Shown here: in pieces, positions 1 to 4,922 of the stretch
Layout of the letters: each line of letters opens with the position of its first letter
Position numbering within the stretch: position 1 is the stretch's first letter
Made by a program: the position numbers and the translations under genes
Notes under the pieces: generated by a model
Databases searched by the model: none
The model's input: only the letters and a program-made list of their open reading frames with translations
Told to the model about the DNA's origin: nothing
DNA from: Candidatus Nanopelagicales bacterium
Lineage (GTDB): Bacteria > Actinomycetota > Actinomycetes > S36-B12
NCBI GenBank assembly: GCA_018399515.1
Contig: JAGYOB010000074.1
Span: forward strand, 1 to 7,109
Reading direction: 5' to 3'
Length of the DNA: 7,109 nt

Positions 1-29
1 ACCGCTGATGTGTCGATGCGCACAGTAGC

Positions 30-107
30 GGGGCGGTAGCTCAGCTGGTCAGAGCGGCGGACTCATAATCCGACAGGTCGTGGGTTCGAGCCCCACCCGC
101 CCCACCA
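30..107 (+). tRNA. tRNA-Met (anticodon CAU), elongator type
   Basis: A full cloverleaf can be drawn. The acceptor stem GGGGCGG (30-36) pairs perfectly with CCGCCCC (97-103), followed by discriminator A104 and encoded CCA 105-107. The D stem is GCTC/GAGC (39-42/52-55). The anticodon loop is CTCATAA (62-68) with CAT at 64-66. The T stem is GTGGG/CCCAC (80-84/92-96) around TTCGAGC. The first pair is G-C and the anticodon stem lacks the initiator's three G-C pairs, so this is not initiator tRNA. A CAU anticodon could also be the lysidine-modified tRNA-Ile2, but elongator Met fits better. Small oddities are an unpaired G57/A73 at the top of the anticodon stem and a 6-nt variable loop (74-79). The IS inserted directly 3' duplicates the gene's last ten bases but leaves this copy whole. 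Confidence 0.93.
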
Positions 108-112
108 AATTC
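98..112. repeat. Target site duplication, left copy (15 bp)
   Basis: The sequence CGCCCCACCAAATTC is repeated exactly at 1480-1494. Its first ten bases are the 3' end of the tRNA-Met gene including CCA; the other five are flanking DNA. Duplications of up to about 15 bp are known for the IS481 family. Confidence 0.85.
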
Positions 113-138
113 TGTAAGTGTTCGGCTGATCCTTGACG
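113..138 (+). repeat. IS left terminal inverted repeat (IRL)
   Basis: It begins TGTAAGTG and then enters the first 17-bp motif. Compared with the reverse complement of 1454-1479 it matches at 18 of 26 positions. The outermost TGT is kept, and most mismatches lie in bases 4-8. Confidence 0.8.
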
Positions 139-207
139 TTTTGTGTTCGGGTGTTCCTTGACACGGTTTCGGCTGATTCTTGACGGCGTATTCGGCTGAT
201 GCTTGAC
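121..207 (+). repeat. Four tandem 17-bp end motifs (left IS end), likely transposase binding sites
   Basis: The motif TTCGGCTGATNCTTGAC occurs at 121-137, 146-162 (the most diverged copy), 168-184 and 191-207. Copies start 25, 22 and 23 bp apart, roughly two helical turns. The same motif appears inverted twice at the right end. The last copy overlaps the first possible ATG of the transposase (199). Binding by the transposase is inferred from the position and symmetry; the repeats themselves are directly visible. Confidence 0.75.
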
Positions 208-216
208 ACTTCGCTC

Positions 217-1398
217 ATGTTGGTGGAGCTGAGTGTGATGGAGCAGAGGTATCAGGCGGTCTCGTTGGTGGTTCATGACGGCGAGTCGGTTGTCGAGGTG
301 GCGCGTCGGTTCGGGGTGTCGCGTCAGACGGTGCATGCGTGGTTGGCCCGCTATGAGGCGGGTGGTTTGGCCGCGTTAGCGGATAGGTCGCATCGACCCA
401 AGGGGTGCGCTCATCAGATGCCGGCGGCGGTAGAAGCGTTGGTGCTGGAGATGCGCCGGATGCATTCCCATTGGGGTCCCCGTCGGCTTCGTCATGAGTT
501 GGAGCGTGACGGGGTAGAGCCCTTGCCGTCCTTGTCGGGCATCTACCGGCTGTTGAAACGCCATGACCAAATTGATCCTGGTGCCCGGCGACGGCGGGAT
601 CGGAAGTTCAAACGGTGGGAACGCGGAACACCGATGGAGCTGTGGCAGATGGATATCGTGGGCGGGTTCTTGCTCGCTGATGGCACGGAATTGAAATGCC
701 TCACCGGAATCGATGACCACTCCCGGTTCATCGTGTGTGCGGGATTGATGCGCCGGGCGAATGCCCGCAGCGTGTGTGGGCATTTCGCTGAGGCGATGCG
801 TATCCACGGAGTTCCTCAGGAGATCTTGACCGATAACGGCAAGGTGTTCACCGGCCGCTTCGGCCGCAACCACACCGAGGTGCTGTTCGACCGGATCTGC
901 CGGGAAAACGGCATTGATCATCTGCTGACTGCACCCAGGAGCCCCACCACCACAGGGAAGATCGAGCGGTGGCATCGCACGTTGCGGGAACGATTCTTGA
1001 TGGGCAAAGTGTTCACCAGCCAAGCCGACGCCCAACAGCAATTGGATGCCTGGGTCGCCCACTACAACCATGAGCGTCCCCACGACGCACTGGACATGGC
1101 CACCCCCGCATCCCGGTTCAGCGCCCCCACCGCCCCCTCACGGCCATCCGACACCACGGCACTGGAGACCACCGACCGCTCCGGAGACGACTGGGTTGCC
1201 CGCCGAGTCTCAGCAGTCGGCGTGGTCTGCGTGGCCTGGCAGCAAATCTCGGTCGGGAAACACCGAGCCGGACGCCTCGTCGACATCCAAGTAGGCGAGC
1301 AAATCCTGCACATCTGGGACGGACACGAACTCCTCAAAACCGTCCTACGAGACAACACAAAGGAGGTCAGGAAAAAACGAGCATCCGTCGCCCGCTAG
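217..1398 (+). CDS. IS481-family DDE transposase
   Basis: This enzyme would cut and join the ends of the surrounding insertion sequence. Counting from ATG 217 (393 aa), a homeodomain-like helix-turn-helix lies at about residues 16-61 (core FGVSRQTVHAWLARY). The retroviral-integrase-type catalytic core spans about 138-290, with acidic residues D146 (LWQMDIV), D206 (ILTDNG) and E250 (GKIERWHR). The YNHERPHDAL block, typical of this class, follows. A C-terminal region of about 100 residues completes the protein, which is full length for the family. ATG 217 gives the usual N-terminus (VELSVMEQRY); ATG 199 lies inside the last left-end repeat and ATG 238 is also possible. None has a strong ribosome site, although GGTGGAG lies upstream of 238. 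No frameshift or premature stop is seen. Confidence 0.95.
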   Translation: MLVELSVMEQRYQAVSLVVHDGESVVEVARRFGVSRQTVHAWLARYEAGGLAALADRSHRPKGCAHQMPAAVEALVLEMRRMHSHWGPRRLRHELERDGVEPLPSLSGIYRLLKRHDQIDPGARRRRDRKFKRWERGTPMELWQMDIVGGFLLADGTELKCLTGIDDHSRFIVCAGLMRRANARSVCGHFAEAMRIHGVPQEILTDNGKVFTGRFGRNHTEVLFDRICRENGIDHLLTAPRSPTTTGKIERWHRTLRERFLMGKVFTSQADAQQQLDAWVAHYNHERPHDALDMATPASRFSAPTAPSRPSDTTALETTDRSGDDWVARRVSAVGVVCVAWQQISVGKHRAGRLVDIQVGEQILHIWDGHELLKTVLRDNTKEVRKKRASVAR

Positions 1399-1429
1399 GC
1401 GACACATCAGACATAATCAATCCAGAAGT

Positions 1430-1471
1430 GTCAAGCATCAGGCGAATACACTCTGTCAAGAATCAGGCGAA
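1430..1471 (-). repeat. Two 17-bp end motifs (right IS end)
   Basis: The reverse complements of 1430-1446 and 1455-1471 read TTCGCCTGATGCTTGAC and TTCGCCTGATTCTTGAC, starting 25 bp apart. They match the two inner left copies best, at 191-207 and 168-184, with the same variable middle base. They are probable transposase contacts at the right end. Confidence 0.75.
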
Positions 1472-1479
1472 ACTAAACA
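1454..1479 (-). repeat. IS right terminal inverted repeat (IRR)
   Basis: Read inward on the minus strand it starts TGTTTAG and continues into the motif TTCGCCTGATTCTTGAC. It is the partner of 113-138. The target duplication begins at the very next base. Confidence 0.8.
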
Positions 1480-1494
1480 CGCCCCACCAAATTC
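1480..1494. repeat. Target site duplication, right copy (15 bp)
   Basis: This is an identical copy of 98-112, immediately after the ACA end of the insertion sequence. The DNA beyond it (from 1495) should be what originally followed the tRNA gene. Confidence 0.85.
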
Positions 1495-1538
1495 CTCCGT
1501 GTGCCTCGAGGATTGCTGGAAGTGGCTATCGCCGGCCA

Positions 1539-1568
1539 CCCTGGGTACCGCGGTCATCGCTCCCAGGG
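1539..1568 (-). terminator. Possible stem-loop at the end of the minus-strand operon
   Basis: CCCTGGG (1539-1545) and CCCAGGG (1562-1568) form a perfect 7-bp stem around 16 bases, which contain an ACCGCGGT palindrome. The stop codon of the DUF1330 gene lies in the loop. No T-run follows, so this would be a non-canonical terminator at best and may be chance. Confidence 0.25.
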
Positions 1569-1919
1569 AATGGTCGCCTGCAACACGGCCTCGGTGAGGG
1601 CTCCCGTCCGCAGGTGCGTGATGGCCTGGTACTCAGGATCAGCGACCATGCGGCTGAACGCCTGTCGACTCGGGTAACGAACCAGCAGAACCGTGTCCCA
1701 GGCCTGGCCTGGTTCGGCGACCAGGGCTGTTGATCCGTCGCCGACGTACAGAACTTCTCCGCCGTAGCGGTGGAGGAATGTCGCGATTCGTGTCGCATAT
1801 TCCTCGTACTGCGCCGCCCCGTTCTCGGCGTACCGAAGAAGGTTCAGCATCACGATGGGACCACCGTCATCCTCAGCCAGCAGCCGCTTAAGGTCCGCGC
1901 CTTGTGGGTTGATTGCCAT
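1554..1919 (-). CDS. DUF1330 family protein (small ferredoxin-like alpha/beta-barrel fold)
   Basis: This 121-aa protein has the features of DUF1330: an early PIVMLNLLRY strand (21-30), a central GGEVLYVGDG segment (53-62), and the diagnostic RYPSRQAFSRMVADPEYQ block (81-98) followed by RTGAL. The family belongs to the dimeric alpha/beta-barrel group. Members often lie in catabolic clusters, but no general reaction is established. Start: ATG 1917-1919 has AGGAG about 7 bases upstream, whereas an earlier in-frame ATG (1961) would overlap the preceding gene by 41 bases. It begins one base after that gene's stop, so it is the last gene of the operon and probably translationally coupled. Its role here is unknown; a helper for an unstable intermediate or a small isomerase/monooxygenase-like activity is conceivable but not shown. 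Confidence 0.85.
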   Translation of the reverse strand: MAINPQGADLKRLLAEDDGGPIVMLNLLRYAENGAAQYEEYATRIATFLHRYGGEVLYVGDGSTALVAEPGQAWDTVLLVRYPSRQAFSRMVADPEYQAITHLRTGALTEAVLQATIPWER

Positions 1920-1920
1920 G

Positions 1921-2745
1921 TCAGGACTCCTGTTCGTAAAGGGCGGGCAGAAATCCCGCAAGGTGTGTCATTTCCTGGGAACAGTGAACGAGCAGGGCCC
2001 GCGCATCGAGTTCGGTGAGCTGAACGATGCGCCTCGCGACCGGCACGGCAGCTCGCAGTCGGGTTGATCGTGCGGCGAGATTGGGGCCGCCAATCCAGAA
2101 TCGTGAGCGCATGACACTGCCGCCGGGCACGGAAGTCACATGATGAACGAGGTAGCCCATGTCGATCGGCGCGTCGACAAGGCCGATTCGCGCGCACACC
2201 GCCGTGGCGTCGTGGCCTTCATCGAGGGCCGGATCGTGCAGACCTAGCGCCGCAGGTTCCTTGAATTGGATCGCCCCACGGATCATGGTGCTGCCGATGT
2301 ACTCGTCCACCTCCGACGTCCGGTTGAGGTATCGGGCCCGTCCGGTGGTTCCGAGCGGTGGAGGGGTGGTCCATTGCGCGTGTACGTGGGCCAGGGGGTG
2401 CCACAGCCGGTATCTCTCGGGACTGTCGCTGTGCCAGCCGAACCACCAATCGATCATCGTCGGCGTCACGTCCGGCATCTCGGTGAGCAGATTGACGTGT
2501 ATCGCGCCCGAACCCGTGAGTGTGTAACCGCTTTGGACCGGTGAATCGACAATGGCACCGATTGCCTTGGCCATCGGGGGGAAAAGTGGCTCGGCCATCG
2601 GGCTGTTGGCCACCGCCCGACGGGCATCGTCTGTGATGCCAGCCATGACGGGATTCCAGAATCGAGCGTAGGGTTTGGTGGAGAGGTCCACGTCCGACCA
2701 ACCGAGCCGACGGCCCGCGAACGTCTTGGGCTTGGGAAGTCTCAC
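1921..2745 (-). CDS. DAPG/phloretin hydrolase-like protein (PhlG family)
   Basis: This 274-aa protein resembles 2,4-diacetylphloroglucinol hydrolase (PhlG) and phloretin hydrolase, metal-dependent enzymes that cleave the C-C bond between a phloroglucinol ring and an acyl group. Visible signatures are WWFGWH (100-105) and RYRLWHPLAH (111-120), an acidic stretch SEVDEYIG (144-151), HHVT (201-204) and a C-terminal HCSQE (254-258). The last has the H-x3-E spacing of the PhlG zinc ligands; H116 or H120 and E145 or E148 probably supply the others. The likely start is GTG 2743-2745, in a GTGA overlap with the stop of the FAD oxidase gene. A reading frame open further upstream runs inside that gene and is not used here. 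Residues before position 20 (RLPKPKTFAGRRLGW) look like a normal family N-terminus. The true substrate is unknown; any acyl-phenol or cyclic beta-diketone is possible. Confidence 0.85.
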   Translation of the reverse strand: MRLPKPKTFAGRRLGWSDVDLSTKPYARFWNPVMAGITDDARRAVANSPMAEPLFPPMAKAIGAIVDSPVQSGYTLTGSGAIHVNLLTEMPDVTPTMIDWWFGWHSDSPERYRLWHPLAHVHAQWTTPPPLGTTGRARYLNRTSEVDEYIGSTMIRGAIQFKEPAALGLHDPALDEGHDATAVCARIGLVDAPIDMGYLVHHVTSVPGGSVMRSRFWIGGPNLAARSTRLRAAVPVARRIVQLTELDARALLVHCSQEMTHLAGFLPALYEQES

Positions 2746-4097
2746 TGCGGCACCTCGCCGATCCAGCGGCGGAAGCGACCCTCTGGGTCGTGAGAGGCGC
2801 GTATCGCCTCGAGCCTGGACCGGGCCTCCTCGGAAATACCACGCGAGGGGCGACCTGGGTCGTCGGCGAACTGGATTCCTGTCGATAGCGCCTGCATGGC
2901 CGCGGCGTTGTCGTGGGCCCAGCGTGACGCCGCGCTCGCAGTCCCCTTGAGCCACCCTCCGTAAAACGACAGGTAGGTGAGGTCCTGCACCGTGAACGCC
3001 ATGTCCGGCAGGCTGGCCTGCGGCGCCCAGTTCAGCCAGAGCATGTGCGCTGGCGGCGCGGGCATCGTCTCGACGATGCGCCGCAGGTGCGGCATCAACT
3101 CATCCGCGCCAGCGTGCGTCCACAGATTGTCCGCCTCCCAGTTAGCCTCCGGGTAGTGCTGCATCGCGGCCGAGAACATCAATGACATGGGCATCGGGAG
3201 GAGAGGGACGCGAATTTTGGCTCCCTTCGGCGCGTCGGACATGAAGGCGGTCGCTGCCCGCGCGGCGAAGCGGGAGGGGGCCATGACCGTCGCGGCCAAC
3301 TCAATGACGACCGGCGACGATGCCGAGCGCGGCCGAAGGGGTGGGGGGAGGGATGGGCTGCGCGACATAACGAACTGTAGTTCCACCTCGGGCGGCACAT
3401 GAGGACCCACTCGATCGATCCACCGGACGAGTTCTTCCAGTCGATCGACTCGATAGACCGTCGCCGACGAGCCGATGAACCTGGGCTTGGGAAAGACCCG
3501 AAGGTGGAAGCGCACGACGACGCCGAAGAAGTCGGGGCCAGATCCGCGCGCAGCCCACAGCATGTCGGGGTTCTCAGTCTCGCTGGCATGACGGACATCG
3601 CCGTTCGCGTCGACGTAGTCGATGGCGATCACGTTGGAGCACGCTGGACCCAGAGCCCGCCCGTTCCACCCGAAGCCACCCTGGAGCAGGTAGCCGCCGA
3701 TCGCGACTCCGCGACAGTGGCCGACGGGAAAGAACAGACCCCGCTTCATCAGTTCGGCGAGGAGGACACTGCCGCCGATCCCTGGCTCCGCGGTGGCGGT
3801 CATGGTGATCGGGTCCACGGTGAATGACCGAAGCCGGGACAGATTGATGAGGACCCCACCGTCTCGGACGTGGTTGGCCGACCAGCTGTGACCGCCGGAG
3901 CACACGCTGACCTGCTGGCCCGCTGCCTTTGCCGCCCGCACCGCCGCGGTCACATCCTCGACAGAGTTCGCCTCCACGATCCGATCGGGAAACCGATCGG
4001 GCGTGTTCGTTCGCCAGAGCGAGCCCTGACGCGCGTGTTCATAGCCGTCATCACCGCGGGTGTAGGTGGTGGCGCGGGCAACTGCTGAGTTGGCCAT
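2742..4097 (-). CDS. FAD-linked oxidase, berberine-bridge (BBE)-like, probably bicovalent flavin
   Basis: This 451-aa flavoprotein oxidase is of the PCMH/BBE type. These enzymes use O2 to oxidise alcohols, phenols or alkaloid-type ring systems and attach FAD covalently. The FAD-binding domain covers about residues 30-205. CSGGHSW (66-72) supplies H70, the usual 8-alpha-histidyl link, and VGHCRGVAIGGYLLQGGFGW (125-144) supplies C128, the usual 6-S-cysteinyl link, so both bonds are likely. The C-terminus ends in RLEAIRASHDPEGRFRRW, the standard family ending, but the tyrosine-rich NY motif normally just before it is absent. No signal peptide is seen, so it is presumably cytoplasmic. ATG 4095-4097 is preceded by GGAGAA and starts one base after the TetR gene's stop. 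The 3' end overlaps the hydrolase gene by 4 bp. Membership of the family is sure; the substrate is not readable. Confidence 0.92.
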   Translation of the reverse strand: MANSAVARATTYTRGDDGYEHARQGSLWRTNTPDRFPDRIVEANSVEDVTAAVRAAKAAGQQVSVCSGGHSWSANHVRDGGVLINLSRLRSFTVDPITMTATAEPGIGGSVLLAELMKRGLFFPVGHCRGVAIGGYLLQGGFGWNGRALGPACSNVIAIDYVDANGDVRHASETENPDMLWAARGSGPDFFGVVVRFHLRVFPKPRFIGSSATVYRVDRLEELVRWIDRVGPHVPPEVELQFVMSRSPSLPPPLRPRSASSPVVIELAATVMAPSRFAARAATAFMSDAPKGAKIRVPLLPMPMSLMFSAAMQHYPEANWEADNLWTHAGADELMPHLRRIVETMPAPPAHMLWLNWAPQASLPDMAFTVQDLTYLSFYGGWLKGTASAASRWAHDNAAAMQALSTGIQFADDPGRPSRGISEEARSRLEAIRASHDPEGRFRRWIGEVPQ

Positions 4098-4098
4098 C

Positions 4099-4770
4099 TC
4101 AGTTCTCCATACTCGGGGTCAGTGGCAAGGGGGCCCAATCGACGAACTCCTGCGGGGCGAAGGCGAGGCGTTGTGCTTGGCGCACGTCGACGCCGAGGAT
4201 CATCAGAATGCGCAGCGCGACCTCGGAAACTGCCTCGACCGGTAGGCGACCTCGGTGAAGATCCAGCGCTGCACCCAGGATCGTGCCAGCGGCCACGGTG
4301 CGCATGACGTCGATGTGCGTTACGGCGAAGTCGCCGCGGTTGACGCCGAGCAGCAGATCGGCGTCCAGGTGGGCGCGCAAGCCTGTAGCGAGTCGATCCA
4401 CGGGCAGACCCGAATCGAACATCAGGCGACCCACATCTGTTCGGTAGGCGACGAGCATGAGCGTCTGCCGCGCCGACCGAGCGACGATGTCGGCTGCGTC
4501 GACGGCACGCGACGTGACGCCTGCCAGTACTCGGCTGTGCTCTGTCAGCAGCAACTCACCCACTGCGTCGATGGCGTCCTGCAGAGAATCGAAGTAGGTG
4601 TAGAACGTGCCCTGCGCTACACCGCACTGGCTGACGACCCGCGGAACCGAGACCCCGGGCGAGGTGGGATCGAGAAGAACCTCCTGCAGTGCGACCAGGA
4701 GGGCGGCTCGCGAACGCATTCTCCGTGCCGTCATCAGCGCCATCGCGTCAGGGTCGCCCCCAAATGACAT
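4099..4770 (-). CDS. TetR/AcrR-family transcriptional regulator
   Basis: This probable ligand-sensing DNA-binding protein is 223 aa from ATG 4768-4770. The N-terminal helix-turn-helix is plain: helix 1 around RRMRSRAALLVALQEVLL, then VSVPRVVSQCGVAQGTFYTYF, the classic TetR recognition helix followed by YxYF. The C-terminal part is a helical ligand/dimer domain without a recognisable sensor motif. Start choice: ATG 4770 is preferred over an in-frame TTG at 4800. ATG 4743 also keeps the whole domain and has a G-rich stretch about 12 bases upstream, so the start is not settled. As first gene of the minus-strand operon, divergent from the SDR operon, it probably represses both directions and itself by binding the inverted repeat at 4840-4883, with release by a pathway compound. 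Confidence 0.9.
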   Translation of the reverse strand: MSFGGDPDAMALMTARRMRSRAALLVALQEVLLDPTSPGVSVPRVVSQCGVAQGTFYTYFDSLQDAIDAVGELLLTEHSRVLAGVTSRAVDAADIVARSARQTLMLVAYRTDVGRLMFDSGLPVDRLATGLRAHLDADLLLGVNRGDFAVTHIDVMRTVAAGTILGAALDLHRGRLPVEAVSEVALRILMILGVDVRQAQRLAFAPQEFVDWAPLPLTPSMEN

Positions 4771-4839
4771 CTTGTCAATATCTGCCGCGTCCCTGATCAA
4801 TCCGGCGACAGCAGTGCAGATCCGAGGTCCTCCGAACCT

Positions 4840-4854
4840 AAATTCTTAGAATGC
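4840..4854. promoter_or_regulatory. Candidate TetR operator, arm/site 1
   Basis: AAATTCTTAGAATGC contains a perfect ATTCT-T-AGAAT dyad centred on 4847. Its sequence recurs inverted at 4869-4883 with 13 of 15 matches. It overlaps a weak -10-like TAGGTT on the minus strand (4835-4840), so occupancy could block regulator transcription. Assignment to the adjacent TetR protein is inferred from position. Confidence 0.5.
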
Positions 4855-4868
4855 AGGATGAAATGCCC

Positions 4869-4883
4869 GCACTCTGAGAATTT
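4869..4883. promoter_or_regulatory. Candidate TetR operator, arm/site 2
   Basis: GCACTCTGAGAATTT is the inverted partner of 4840-4854, with its own imperfect dyad ACTCT-G-AGAAT centred on 4876. The centres are 29 bp apart, close to three helical turns, so two dimers could bind the same face of the DNA. It ends three bases before the -35 box of the SDR operon promoter, a natural place for repression. Confidence 0.5.
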
Positions 4884-4886
4884 TGC

Positions 4887-4915
4887 TTGACTCGTCCACC
4901 TGTGCCGACTAACGT
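4887..4915 (+). promoter_or_regulatory. Promoter of the SDR operon (TTGACT-17-TAACGT)
   Basis: A -35 box TTGACT (4887-4892) and an actinobacterial TAnnnT-type -10 box TAACGT (4910-4915) are separated by exactly 17 bp. Transcription should begin about 7 bases after the -10 box, at 4922-4923, which is the ATG itself. No ribosome binding site lies before that ATG, so the message is predicted to be leaderless. Confidence 0.6.
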
Positions 4916-4922
4916 CCGCCCT

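Larger units (their letters stand above)
113..1479 (+). mobile_element. Complete IS481-family insertion sequence, 1367 bp
   Basis: The element starts TGT and ends ACA, as is usual for this family. Its terminal inverted repeats match at 18 of 26 positions (15 of 17 in the inner part). It is flanked by a perfect 15-bp direct repeat, which is the hallmark of a target site duplication. It carries one intact DDE transposase gene (217-1398) on the plus strand, and nothing looks degraded, so it may still be able to move. It sits between the tRNA-Met gene and the 3' end of the minus-strand catabolic operon and interrupts no recognisable gene. The left end is unusually long, because the 17-bp end motif occurs four times there but only twice at the right end. 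Confidence 0.9.

Noticed and set aside
121..207. A short CRISPR-like array (17-bp repeats at 22-25 bp intervals)
   Set aside because: Spacers would be only 5-8 bp, the repeats recur inverted at the other end of the IS, and no cas genes are present. They are IS end motifs.
376..1083. A 235-aa open frame antisense to the transposase
   Set aside because: Pro/His/Arg-rich composition with no motif; a shadow of the transposase codons.
98..1494. attL/attR of an integrative element using the tRNA 3' end
   Set aside because: The enclosed segment has no integrase of tyrosine or serine type, and the repeat abuts TGT/ACA transposon ends exactly, so a target duplication explains it better.
1496..1538. 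A degraded gene or RNA between the IS and the operon
   Set aside because: Only about 60 bases separate the target duplication from the DUF1330 stop, with no recognisable structure beyond the weak stem-loop.
1921..2955. Longer hydrolase start extending 70 residues upstream
   Set aside because: The extension runs through the coding end of the oxidase in another frame, is Arg/Pro/Gly-rich like a shadow frame, and the GTG at 2745 forms a normal stop-start overlap.
3399..3827. A 142-aa open frame antisense to the FAD oxidase
   Set aside because: Opposite-strand shadow of a gene with clear FAD motifs; no ribosome site or recognisable domain.
4771..4800. TTG start for the TetR gene at 4800
   Set aside because: No ribosome site before it, and the extra ten residues lie outside the family domain; ATG 4770 or 4743 is sufficient.
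4887..4922. Upstream TTG start for the SDR gene
   Set aside because: This TTG is the -35 box of the predicted promoter, and the added residues do not resemble an SDR N-terminus.
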